DNA from: Kluyvera ascorbata_C
GTDB lineage: Bacteria; Pseudomonadota; Gammaproteobacteria; Enterobacterales; Enterobacteriaceae
Assembly: GCF_044197065.1 (NCBI RefSeq)
Contig: NZ_JBIQOI010000005.1
Coordinates: 124,001 to 188,000 of the forward strand
Direction of reading: 5' to 3'
Length of the DNA stretch: 64,000 nt
Position numbers and translations under genes: made by a program. Under the pieces are notes generated by a model, which ran no database searches, was not told the origin of the DNA, and was given only the letters and a program-made list of their open reading frames with translations. Below are positions 36,259 to 44,240 of this stretch, one piece after another; position 1 is the stretch's first letter; every line of letters starts with the position of its first letter.

Positions 36259-37050
36259 ATGACTCAAATCGACCGACTGCTCGGCATCATGCAGCGCCTG
36301 CGCGACCCGGAAAACGGCTGTCCGTGGGATAAAGAGCAGACGTTTAGCTCCATTGCGCCCTACACGCTGGAAGAGACGTACGAAGTGCTCGACGCCATTG
36401 CGCGCGAAGACTTTGACGACCTGCGCGGCGAGCTGGGCGACCTGCTGTTCCAGGTGGTGTTTTACGCCCAGATGGCCCAGGAAGAGGGGCGCTTTGATTT
36501 CAACGATATTTGCGCCGCTATCAGCGACAAGCTGGAGCGCCGCCACCCGCACATTTTTGGCGACGCCAGTGCGGAAAACAGCCAGGAAGTGCTGACCCGC
36601 TGGGAGAAAATCAAAACTGCTGAACGGGCAGAGAAAGCGCAGCACTCGGCGCTGGACGATATTCCGCGCGCTTTCCCGGCGCTGATGCGGGCGCACAAAA
36701 TCCAGAAACGCTGCTCGGCGGTAGGTTTTGACTGGACCACCCTTGGCCCGGTGCTGGACAAAGTCTATGAAGAGATCGACGAAGTCATGGATGAAGCCAG
36801 GCAGGCGGTGGTTGACGACGCTAAACTGGAAGAAGAGGTGGGCGACCTGTTGTTTGCCACCGTTAACCTGTCTCGCCATTTAGGGGTAAAAGCAGAGACC
36901 GCATTGCAGAAGGCGAACGAAAAATTTGAGCGCCGTTTCCGCGAAGTTGAGCGGATTGTCGCCGCGCGTGGCCTGGAAATGACCGGTGTGGATCTGGATG
37001 TGATGGAAGAAGTTTGGCAGCAGGTAAAACGGCAGGAATCTGATCTCTAA
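36259..37050 (+). CDS. mazG: MazG, nucleoside triphosphate pyrophosphohydrolase
   Basis: The 263-residue protein has two MazG domains. The first has EETYEVLDAI and ELGDLLFQVVFYAQMA (residues about 35-75). The second has EEIDEVMDEA and EEVGDLLFATVNLSRHLG (about 171-217). These acidic residues bind magnesium. It hydrolyses NTPs and dNTPs to monophosphates, and E. coli MazG lowers ppGpp-linked effects of MazF. The length equals the E. coli protein even though mazEF is absent here. Confidence 0.96.
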   Translation: MTQIDRLLGIMQRLRDPENGCPWDKEQTFSSIAPYTLEETYEVLDAIAREDFDDLRGELGDLLFQVVFYAQMAQEEGRFDFNDICAAISDKLERRHPHIFGDASAENSQEVLTRWEKIKTAERAEKAQHSALDDIPRAFPALMRAHKIQKRCSAVGFDWTTLGPVLDKVYEEIDEVMDEARQAVVDDAKLEEEVGDLLFATVNLSRHLGVKAETALQKANEKFERRFREVERIVAARGLEMTGVDLDVMEEVWQQVKRQESDL

Positions 37051-37101
37051 AGAATTTTTGTGGGAAAGGGCGAAAAGTGCGAAATCTTAAATGACAAGCG
37101 C

Positions 37102-37221
37102 TTGATTTGCGTCAAAAACTTTTACCCCAAAGGGGCTATTTTCTCACTCCCCATGTTTGTTTCTGCGGCGATTGAGGAGCGAGAATGAAAGTTTGTGGCG
37201 CTCGCCATGTTCGGGTATACT
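37102..37221 (+). promoter_or_regulatory. pyrG promoter with upstream FNR-like dyad
   Basis: A -35 box TTGTGG (37193-37198) and a -10 box TATACT (37216-37221) with a 17-base spacer fit a sigma-70 promoter 52 bases before pyrG. Farther upstream, TTGATTTGCGTCAA (37102-37115) resembles the FNR consensus TTGAT-N4-ATCAA with one mismatch. It is too far from this promoter to be a classical activator site for it. Confidence 0.6.
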
Positions 37222-37273
37222 ACTTTCCCGTCTTGGTTATTCCATCGTTTCACCCTAACTTCTCAGGTCCAGC

Positions 37274-38908
37274 ATGACAACGAACTATATTTTTGTGACC
37301 GGCGGGGTCGTATCCTCTCTGGGTAAAGGCATTGCCGCAGCATCCCTGGCAGCCATTCTTGAAGCCCGTGGCCTCAACGTGACCATGATGAAACTGGATC
37401 CGTATATTAACGTCGATCCTGGCACCATGAGCCCGATCCAACACGGGGAAGTGTTCGTTACCGAAGACGGCGCTGAAACCGACCTGGACCTGGGTCACTA
37501 TGAGCGCTTCATTCGTACCAAAATGACTCGCCGCAATAACTTCACTACCGGCCGTATCTACTCAGATGTCCTGCGCAAAGAGCGTCGTGGCGACTATCTG
37601 GGCGCAACCGTGCAGGTTATCCCACACATCACTAACGCTATCAAAGAGCGCGTCCTCGCCGGTGGCGAAGGTCACGATGTGGTGCTGGTTGAAATCGGCG
37701 GTACCGTCGGTGATATCGAATCCCTGCCATTCCTGGAAGCGATTCGTCAGCTGGCCGTGGATATCGGTCGTGAAAACGCGCTGTTCATGCACCTGACTCT
37801 GGTGCCATATATGGCAGCGGCGGGCGAAGTCAAAACCAAACCGACTCAGCACTCCGTGAAAGAGCTGCTGTCCATCGGTATTCAGCCAGATATCCTGATC
37901 TGCCGCTCCGATCGCGCGGTTCCGGCCAACGAACGTGCAAAAATTGCATTGTTCTGTAACGTGCCTGAAAAAGCCGTTATTTCAATGAAAGATGTCGATT
38001 CCATTTATAAAATTCCAGGCTTGTTGAAATCTCAGGGGCTGGACGATTATATTTGTAAACGATTCAGCTTGAACTGCCCGGAAGCAAACCTGGCCGAATG
38101 GGAACAGGTTATCTTCGAAGAAGCGAACCCGGCAGGCGAAGTCACGATTGGTATGGTCGGCAAGTACATTGAACTGCCAGATGCCTATAAATCGGTGATT
38201 GAAGCGCTGAAACACGGTGGCCTGAAAAACCGCGTAACCGTCAACATCAAGCTGATTGATTCGCAAGATGTGGAAACGCGCGGCGTCGAAATTCTGAAAG
38301 ATTTGGATGCTATCCTGATCCCTGGCGGCTTCGGCTACCGCGGTGTTGAAGGTAAAATCGCTACCGCACGCTATGCGCGTGAAAACAAAATTCCTTATCT
38401 GGGCATCTGCCTGGGTATGCAGGTTGCGCTGATCGAATTCGCGCGTAACGTTGCAGGTATGGAAAACGCCAACTCTACGGAATTTGTGCCAGACTGTAAG
38501 TACCCGGTTGTGGCGCTCATTACCGAATGGCGTGATGAAGATGGCAATGTCGAAGTTCGTACTGAAAAGAGCGATCTCGGCGGCACAATGCGCCTTGGCG
38601 CACAGCAGTGCCAGCTTAGCGATGACAGCCTGGTCCGCCAGATGTACGGCGAGCCAACTATCGTTGAGCGTCACCGTCACCGCTATGAAGTCAACAACAT
38701 GTTGTTGAAACCAATTGAAGCTGCAGGTCTGCGCGTTGCGGGCCGTTCCGGGGATGATCAGTTGGTCGAGATCATCGAAGTGCCGAACCACCCGTGGTTC
38801 GTTGCTTGTCAGTTCCATCCGGAGTTTACTTCCACGCCGCGTGATGGGCACCCGCTGTTTGCTGGCTTTGTGAAAGCCGCGAGCGAGTACCAGAAGCGTC
38901 AGAAGTAA
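37274..38908 (+). CDS. pyrG: PyrG, CTP synthase
   Basis: The 544-residue enzyme has an N-terminal synthetase domain, with FVTGGVVSSLGKGIAAASLA at the start and KLDPYINVDPGTMSP near residue 40. The C-terminal glutaminase domain has the nucleophile Cys in GICLGMQVALIEFARN near residue 379, and the His/Glu pair is in ACQFHPEFTS near residue 515. It converts UTP to CTP with ATP and glutamine. It lies 79 bases upstream of eno with a weak hairpin between them, the conserved pyrG-eno arrangement. Confidence 0.98.
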   Translation: MTTNYIFVTGGVVSSLGKGIAAASLAAILEARGLNVTMMKLDPYINVDPGTMSPIQHGEVFVTEDGAETDLDLGHYERFIRTKMTRRNNFTTGRIYSDVLRKERRGDYLGATVQVIPHITNAIKERVLAGGEGHDVVLVEIGGTVGDIESLPFLEAIRQLAVDIGRENALFMHLTLVPYMAAAGEVKTKPTQHSVKELLSIGIQPDILICRSDRAVPANERAKIALFCNVPEKAVISMKDVDSIYKIPGLLKSQGLDDYICKRFSLNCPEANLAEWEQVIFEEANPAGEVTIGMVGKYIELPDAYKSVIEALKHGGLKNRVTVNIKLIDSQDVETRGVEILKDLDAILIPGGFGYRGVEGKIATARYARENKIPYLGICLGMQVALIEFARNVAGMENANSTEFVPDCKYPVVALITEWRDEDGNVEVRTEKSDLGGTMRLGAQQCQLSDDSLVRQMYGEPTIVERHRHRYEVNNMLLKPIEAAGLRVAGRSGDDQLVEIIEVPNHPWFVACQFHPEFTSTPRDGHPLFAGFVKAASEYQKRQK

Positions 38909-38924
38909 GAAAAGTTAGAACGGC

Positions 38925-38944
38925 AACGCCCCACGAGGGGCGTT
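38925..38944 (+). terminator. Hairpin between pyrG and eno
   Basis: The inverted repeat AACGCCCCACGAGGGGCGTT is followed by GTTTGTCTGG, so it lacks a true T run. It may act as a partial terminator or an mRNA-processing boundary that lets eno be expressed more strongly than pyrG. Confidence 0.5.
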
Positions 38945-38987
38945 GTTTGTCTGGAGTTTTAGTTTAACTTGTACTGAGGAAAACCTA

Positions 38988-40286
38988 ATGTCCAAAATCG
39001 TTAAAATCATCGGTCGTGAAATCATCGACTCCCGTGGTAACCCGACTGTTGAAGCAGAAGTACACCTGGAAGGTGGTTTCGTCGGTATGGCAGCAGCTCC
39101 ATCAGGTGCTTCTACTGGTTCCCGCGAAGCACTGGAACTGCGTGATGGCGACAAATCTCGCTTCATGGGTAAAGGCGTACTGAAAGCTGTTGGTGCGGTA
39201 AACGGCCCAATCGCTCAGGCTCTGCTGGGTAAAGATGCTAAAGATCAGGCTGGCATCGACAAGATCATGATCGATCTGGACGGTACTGAGAACAAATCCA
39301 ACTTCGGCGCGAACGCAATCCTGGCCGTATCTCTGGCAAATGCCAAAGCAGCAGCCGCTGCTAAAGGTCTGCCACTGTACGCTCACATCGCTGAACTGAA
39401 CGGCACCCCAGGCAAATACTCCATGCCAGTTCCGATGATGAACATCATCAACGGCGGCGAGCACGCTGACAACAACGTCGACATTCAGGAATTCATGATT
39501 CAGCCAGTTGGCGCGAAATCCCTGAAAGAAGCCGTACGTATGGGTTCCGAAGTGTTCCACAACCTGGCTAAAGTTCTGAAAGCTAAAGGTATGAACACTG
39601 CAGTGGGTGACGAAGGCGGCTACGCTCCTAACCTGGGTTCTAACGCTGAAGCTCTGGCTGTTATCGCTGAAGCGGTTAAAGCAGCTGGCTACGAGCTGGG
39701 CAAAGACATCACTCTGGCGATGGACTGTGCAGCTTCTGAATTCTACAAAGACGGTAAATACGTTCTGGCTGGCGAAGGCAACAAAGCATTCACCTCTGAA
39801 GAATTCACTCACTTCCTGGAAGAACTGACCAAACAGTACCCAATCGTCTCCATCGAAGATGGCCTGGACGAATCTGACTGGGCTGGTTTCGCATACCAGA
39901 CCAAAGTACTGGGCGACAAAATCCAGCTGGTTGGTGACGATCTGTTCGTAACCAACACCAAGATCCTGAAAGAAGGCATCGAAAAAGGCATCGTTAACTC
40001 CATCCTGATCAAATTCAACCAGATCGGTTCCCTGACCGAAACTCTGGCTGCGATCAAAATGGCGAAAGACGCTGGCTACACCGCTGTCATCTCTCACCGT
40101 TCTGGCGAAACTGAAGACGCTACCATCGCTGACCTGGCTGTTGGTACCGCTGCTGGCCAGATCAAAACGGGTTCTATGAGCCGTTCTGACCGCGTTGCTA
40201 AGTACAACCAGCTGATTCGTATCGAAGAAGCTCTGGGTGAACAAGCGCCGTACAACGGTCGTAAAGAGATCAAAGGTCAGGCATAA
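38988..40286 (+). CDS. eno: Eno, enolase
   Basis: The 432-residue enzyme starts MSKIVKIIGREIIDSRGNPT. It contains GASTGSREALELRD near residue 38, catalytic GDEGGYAPNL near residue 207, and the metal ligands in AMDCAASEFY and SIEDGLDE. The loop VISHRSGETEDATIADLA near residue 370 holds the conserved His/Arg/Ser. It interconverts 2-phosphoglycerate and phosphoenolpyruvate and is a component of the RNA degradosome. Codon use is strongly biased to optimal codons, as expected for a very highly expressed gene. ATG 38988 was chosen over an upstream in-frame ATG. Confidence 0.98.
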   Translation: MSKIVKIIGREIIDSRGNPTVEAEVHLEGGFVGMAAAPSGASTGSREALELRDGDKSRFMGKGVLKAVGAVNGPIAQALLGKDAKDQAGIDKIMIDLDGTENKSNFGANAILAVSLANAKAAAAAKGLPLYAHIAELNGTPGKYSMPVPMMNIINGGEHADNNVDIQEFMIQPVGAKSLKEAVRMGSEVFHNLAKVLKAKGMNTAVGDEGGYAPNLGSNAEALAVIAEAVKAAGYELGKDITLAMDCAASEFYKDGKYVLAGEGNKAFTSEEFTHFLEELTKQYPIVSIEDGLDESDWAGFAYQTKVLGDKIQLVGDDLFVTNTKILKEGIEKGIVNSILIKFNQIGSLTETLAAIKMAKDAGYTAVISHRSGETEDATIADLAVGTAAGQIKTGSMSRSDRVAKYNQLIRIEEALGEQAPYNGRKEIKGQA

Positions 40287-40305
40287 GCCCGATTTTCTCT
40301 GAGAT

Positions 40306-40338
40306 AAAAATGCCAGCCCTCGGGCTGGCATTTTTTTT
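40306..40338. terminator. Strong bidirectional terminator after eno
   Basis: The perfect stem TGCCAGCCC/GGGCTGGCA is preceded by five A and followed by eight T. It can stop transcription of eno on the plus strand and of the SDR gene on the minus strand. The SDR stop codon (TTA at 40337-40339) lies within the T tract. Confidence 0.92.
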
Positions 40339-41446
40339 ACTTAAAATCGACCGCCATTTGCTGTGGGATGGTCAGGCCTCGAGTGGTCTGCACGCAGCGG
40401 TCAATGTAGTCGGTGAAGCGGGGCGGCTTTGGCATCCCCATGCTCAGCAGCTTGTCGTTACTAAAGCGCACGTTCAGCGTTGCAAAGGCACCGTACAGGC
40501 GCATAGCCTTCAGCATCAGGCGCTCATTGCACGGGCCGAAAATGGTTTTCAGCTCGCGGCGCATTTTAACCAGCGTTTCATAGCTGACCTGAGCGTACCT
40601 GTCACCCACCGGCGCTTGCTCAAGCGCAGAGGCCATCGCGTTATCGATATCGGCAAAGCGGACGCTGTTCTCTTCGCCCGCTGAAATATGCACCACCTCC
40701 CCCTGCGCGACCGGTGCGGTTAGCAACATCAGCAGCGCGCTGGCGCAGTAGTCCACCGGAATCACATCAACACGGTCTTCCAAAGAACACATGAATTTTT
40801 GCAGCATCAGCCCCATGCTGAAGACCCAGAAAATACTGCTGGAAGGCTGGCAGCCGTGATGCGTATGCCCTACCACAATGGAAGGGCGAGCAACGACCAG
40901 CGGCAGCATCGGAAGTTGCTGCTGCATCAGCTGTTCGATGGTGGATTTTGAATGCGTGTACTCCACGAGGTGCTCCGCGCGCTCGCGAAACTCAGCGCTT
41001 TCAGCGACCAGAGAATCCGGCTCTGGCGAGCAGGACATTGCCGTACCGACGTGCAGGAAGCGCTGTAAGCCTTCTACCTGAGCCATGCGGCGCGCAAACT
41101 GCAATGTACCCTCTACGTTCACCTTCCAGATAAGCGGGTTACTGCCAAAAGAAGCCACGGCGGCACAGTTCAGCACGTGGGTCACGCTATCCAGGCGCGC
41201 ATCAGCAAGGAAACCCTCCGGTGAAGCGAGATCGCCGAGCAGGATATTCTGTGAGGTAATCTGCGCGAGCTTCTTCTCTTCAATATTGAATTTACGTAAG
41301 TTATCCTTAACCCTGGCGACAGCGGCTTCACCGTTATTCGCGCGAACTAAAAGCAGTAAATTAACGCCGCTGTGGCTATTGAGGATTGCTTCTAGTGCCG
41401 CCCCGCCCAGAAAACCGGTAACGCCCGTGATTAATAATGTATTCAT
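40337..41446 (-). CDS. Thioester-reductase-like SDR family NAD(P)-dependent oxidoreductase
   Basis: The 369-residue protein begins with a Rossmann dinucleotide loop TGVTGFLGGAALEAIL. It continues with LLLVRANN, DLASPEGF and the catalytic YxxxK as YTHSK near residue 165. This pattern belongs to the extended SDRs of the NAD_binding_4 type, which include fatty acyl-CoA reductases and thioester reductase domains of carboxylic acid reductases and NRPSs. The true substrate is unknown, and no carrier protein or ligase gene is adjacent. E. coli K-12 has no gene here. It is convergent with eno and shares its terminator. Base composition is similar to its neighbours. Confidence 0.8.
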   Translation of the reverse strand: MNTLLITGVTGFLGGAALEAILNSHSGVNLLLLVRANNGEAAVARVKDNLRKFNIEEKKLAQITSQNILLGDLASPEGFLADARLDSVTHVLNCAAVASFGSNPLIWKVNVEGTLQFARRMAQVEGLQRFLHVGTAMSCSPEPDSLVAESAEFRERAEHLVEYTHSKSTIEQLMQQQLPMLPLVVARPSIVVGHTHHGCQPSSSIFWVFSMGLMLQKFMCSLEDRVDVIPVDYCASALLMLLTAPVAQGEVVHISAGEENSVRFADIDNAMASALEQAPVGDRYAQVSYETLVKMRRELKTIFGPCNERLMLKAMRLYGAFATLNVRFSNDKLLSMGMPKPPRFTDYIDRCVQTTRGLTIPQQMAVDFK

Positions 41447-41733
41447 GAATACTGTCTCGTCATGTTTGGTTTGCGGATTCTAGGATCGGAAAAGTAAACG
41501 GCGATTAAATAAATAATGGGGGAGTAAAGGACGGTCTTAAGCTTATTTTAAGCTAACAGGCTAGCGCGAATTAGATTGGACATTTTGATATTGATAAAGA
41601 TTCAATAAATTTAAAAAATGAATTTATATCATTGTTTTTAATGGTTTTAGTGAAGTGGTCAATTATTTCTTAACTGTAAAATAAAACATTTTTTGTTACA
41701 TCATAAATAGTTTGTTGAAAGCAGTATAAATAA
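41447..41733. other. AT-rich intergenic region, no gene seen
   Basis: About 290 bases between the SDR gene and the permease are distinctly AT-rich. I find no open frame with a ribosome-binding site. The part next to 41447 must hold the promoter of the SDR gene, but I cannot point to a convincing box. Confidence 0.6.
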
Positions 41734-41756
41734 CCCATAGCGGGCTAAGCTATGGG
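41734..41756 (-). terminator. Hairpin after the GntP-family permease
   Basis: The inverted repeat CCCATAG...CTATGGG with a nine-base loop lies 21 bases past the permease stop. It is followed on the minus strand by TTATTTAT, a weak T tract. Confidence 0.55.
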
Positions 41757-41776
41757 CTATTTATTAGATAAGCTTT

Positions 41777-43114
41777 TTAGATAATCAAATCGAGTAATAA
41801 TACAATTAACAGACCGACAACGGAGTTAGTTAATTCTAAAAGACCCCAGGTTTTAAAGGTGTCTTTAATCGACAGTCCAAAATACTCTTTGAATAACCAG
41901 AAGGCGGCATCGTTGACGTGGGTCAGCGTGTTGCTCCCTGAAGCGGTCGCCAACACCATCAGCGCCGGGTCAACATTAAAAGTAGTAATCATTGGCCCGA
42001 CAATGCCCGCCGCGGTAATGGCCGAGACGGTGCCCGCGCCGGTTGCCAGACGCAACAGTACGGTGATAAACCACGCCATAATCAACGGGGAGACCGAAGA
42101 AGTGCGCATCATATCGGCGATGTAATCACCCACGCCGGTATCCATGATGATTTGCTTGAATGCACCGCCAGCGCCGATGATAAAGACGACCAGCGCCACT
42201 TTTTCTATCGCCGTCGAATAGGAACTCATCACCTCGGTCATTGATTTACCGCGTGCGGTACCAAAAGCGTAGAGTGCGACCAGAACCGCTATCAACATGC
42301 TGACCTGTGCGCTGCCGATAAAATTCAGGAACGAGGTGATTCCGGTGTTGGCCGGAATAAACAGCTTAATGATGGTGACGCCGGTAATGATAATCGCCGG
42401 GATCAGTGGAACCAGCAGGCTGGTCGTAAACGACGGCATTTCGTCATCGCGAAAAACTTTTTGTGATTCCAGCAACTGCGGGATAGGGCGTTCAAGGTTG
42501 CCCAGCAGCTTTGGCAGCAGAATACCGGAGCAAATCACCGTTGGAATTGCGACGATAATCCCATAGATATAGACCATCCCCATATCGGCGTGGAACGCGG
42601 CGACCAATGCCGTTGGCCCCGGCTGTGGCGGGAACAGGCTGTGCGCGGTGGTGGCTGCCGCGACCATGGTGATGCCGAGCTTCAGGAACGGGATTTTTGC
42701 TTCGCGTGCGATACTGATAACCAGCGGTGCCAGGATCAGGAAGGCGACTTCATAGAACATGGCCAGGCCGAAGATAAGCCCGATAACCATAATGGCCCAC
42801 TGGACTTTCTTCGGTCCAAAACTAGTGAGCAGCGTCGAAGAGACGCGCTGCGCGGCACCGGAATCCACCATCAGCTTACCGAGGATCGCCCCGAACAGAA
42901 TGATCAGCGCCAGATGCCCCAGAGTGCTCCCCACGCCTGCCTCGATCGACTTGCCGATCGCTTCCAGCGGTAGACCTTCGCAGACCCCGACGAAAATAGC
43001 CGCCAGCAGCAGAGCCAGCATGCCATTGATCTTAAATTTCATATTGAGAATAAGTAGCAGTACAACGCCCAGGGCGACCCAGATCACCGGCAAGGCTTCA
43101 GCAAACGCGTTCAT
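41777..43114 (-). CDS. GntP-family gluconate/sugar-acid:H+ symporter
   Basis: The 445-residue inner-membrane protein has about twelve hydrophobic segments. It shows the family motifs LNMKFKINGMLALLLAA, GVGSTLGHLALIILFGAILG, SLFPPQPGPTALV near residue 160, RLATGAGTVSAITAAGI near residue 365 and SNTLTHVNDAAFWLFKEYF near residue 400. It most resembles the GntT/GntU branch rather than DsdX or YgbN. The proline motif reads PPQPGP where most members have PPHPGP. No gluconate kinase or other sugar-acid gene is adjacent, so the substrate is uncertain. Confidence 0.88.
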   Translation of the reverse strand: MNAFAEALPVIWVALGVVLLLILNMKFKINGMLALLLAAIFVGVCEGLPLEAIGKSIEAGVGSTLGHLALIILFGAILGKLMVDSGAAQRVSSTLLTSFGPKKVQWAIMVIGLIFGLAMFYEVAFLILAPLVISIAREAKIPFLKLGITMVAAATTAHSLFPPQPGPTALVAAFHADMGMVYIYGIIVAIPTVICSGILLPKLLGNLERPIPQLLESQKVFRDDEMPSFTTSLLVPLIPAIIITGVTIIKLFIPANTGITSFLNFIGSAQVSMLIAVLVALYAFGTARGKSMTEVMSSYSTAIEKVALVVFIIGAGGAFKQIIMDTGVGDYIADMMRTSSVSPLIMAWFITVLLRLATGAGTVSAITAAGIVGPMITTFNVDPALMVLATASGSNTLTHVNDAAFWLFKEYFGLSIKDTFKTWGLLELTNSVVGLLIVLLLDLII

Positions 43115-43137
43115 CCATTTTCCTTGTCAAAATTTAT

Positions 43138-43196
43138 AATTGGTATGATATGTAGCCAGCGCAGGATAGTACCTATACAAATGTGTCATACCAATT
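43138..43196 (-). promoter_or_regulatory. Permease promoter flanked by a perfect 11-bp inverted repeat
   Basis: AATTGGTATGA (43138-43148) and TCATACCAATT (43186-43196) are exact inverted copies 37 bases apart. On the minus strand, a -35 box TTGGTA inside the upstream arm, a 17-base spacer and a -10 box TACTAT form a plausible promoter between the arms. TTGGTAT half-sites are typical of GntR-family operators (ExuR/UxuR class). Confidence 0.6.
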
Positions 43197-43406
43197 TGAT
43201 TGACGTAGCAACATGCTAAACGGTGAACCGAGACAAAATATCGGTGTAATCAAATTGTTAATTTCATAAAAATAGGCTGACTCATCACAGAAAATAGTGC
43301 GGCAGCCTTCAGATAAGATGCCCTGAGACGGTTGCGCAAGAAGTGCGAGGGATAGTTGACGCGAAGTATGCAATAATAACGGTTTACCACTACTGAAGAG
43401 TTGATG

Positions 43407-44078
43407 ATGCAGTACCCGATTAATGAGATGTTCCAGACCCTGCAGGGTGAAGGTTATTTTACTGGCGTCCCCGCCATTTTTATTCGTTTACAGGGATGCC
43501 CGGTAGGCTGTGCCTGGTGTGATACCAAACATACCTGGGAAAAGCTTAGCGATCGGGAAGTTTCTCTGTTCAGTATCCTGGCCAAAACCAAAGAGAGCGA
43601 CAAATGGGGCGCGGCGGGCAGTGAAGACCTGCTGGCGATTATTGGCCGTCAGGGTTGGACCGCGCGTCACGTGGTGATCACCGGCGGTGAGCCCTGCATC
43701 CACGATTTAACGCCGCTTACGGCACTGCTCGAGCAAAACGGCTACAGCTGCCAGATTGAAACCAGCGGCACACATGAAGTGCGCTGTACGCCGGGTACCT
43801 GGGTGACGGTGTCGCCGAAGGTGAATATGCGCGGCGGCTATGACGTGCTGTCGCAGGCGCTGGAACGTGCTGATGAAATCAAGCACCCGGTAGGCCGCGT
43901 GCGTGATATCGAAGCCCTGGACGAACTGCTGGAAACGCTGAGCGATGATAAACCGCGCATCATTGCGTTGCAGCCAATCAGCCAGAAAGATGATGCCACC
44001 CGTCTGTGCATTGAAACCTGCATCGCGCGCAACTGGCGCCTGTCGATGCAGACGCACAAGTATCTGAATATCGCCTGA
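43407..44078 (+). CDS. queE: QueE, 7-carboxy-7-deazaguanine synthase
   Basis: The 223-residue radical-SAM enzyme starts MQYPINEMFQTLQGEGYFTG. Its cluster motif is GCPVGCAWCDTKHTW, a CX3CX2C-type spacing with the final Cys next to Asp, and ITGGEPCIHDL follows near residue 90. It rearranges 6-carboxytetrahydropterin to CDG in queuosine synthesis. ATG 43404 and TTG 43401 are adjacent in-frame alternatives. I chose 43407 for its distance from GAAGAG (43395-43400) and because it gives the E. coli length. Confidence 0.95.
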   Translation: MQYPINEMFQTLQGEGYFTGVPAIFIRLQGCPVGCAWCDTKHTWEKLSDREVSLFSILAKTKESDKWGAAGSEDLLAIIGRQGWTARHVVITGGEPCIHDLTPLTALLEQNGYSCQIETSGTHEVRCTPGTWVTVSPKVNMRGGYDVLSQALERADEIKHPVGRVRDIEALDELLETLSDDKPRIIALQPISQKDDATRLCIETCIARNWRLSMQTHKYLNIA

Positions 44079-44086
44079 TTACCTTC

Positions 44087-44233
44087 GTAGGCCTGATAAG
44101 CGCAGCGCCATCAGGCAAACCCAGTGTACACCGCCGGATGGCGGCGTTGCCTTATCCGGCCTACAACCGATGATGATATTCGTCGCGCCGACTCCGGGGA
44201 ACTCCCGGCGTCGCTTCGCTCGGCCGGGCTACG
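44087..44233 (+). repeat. REP cluster between queE and agp
   Basis: Three units occur: GTAGGCCTGATAAGC...CATCAGGCA (44087-44117), GCCGGATGGCGGCG...ATCCGGCCTAC (44133-44164), and a divergent unit with CCCGGC...GGCCGGGCTACG (44204-44233). They fill the gap between two convergent genes and end seven bases before the agp stop. Confidence 0.88.
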
Positions 44234-44240
44234 TGACGCG

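Noticed and set aside
43173..43373. A 66-codon minus-strand frame upstream of the GntP-family permease
   Set aside because: It has no clear ribosome-binding site, its sequence has no family features, and it overlaps the promoter with the inverted repeat.
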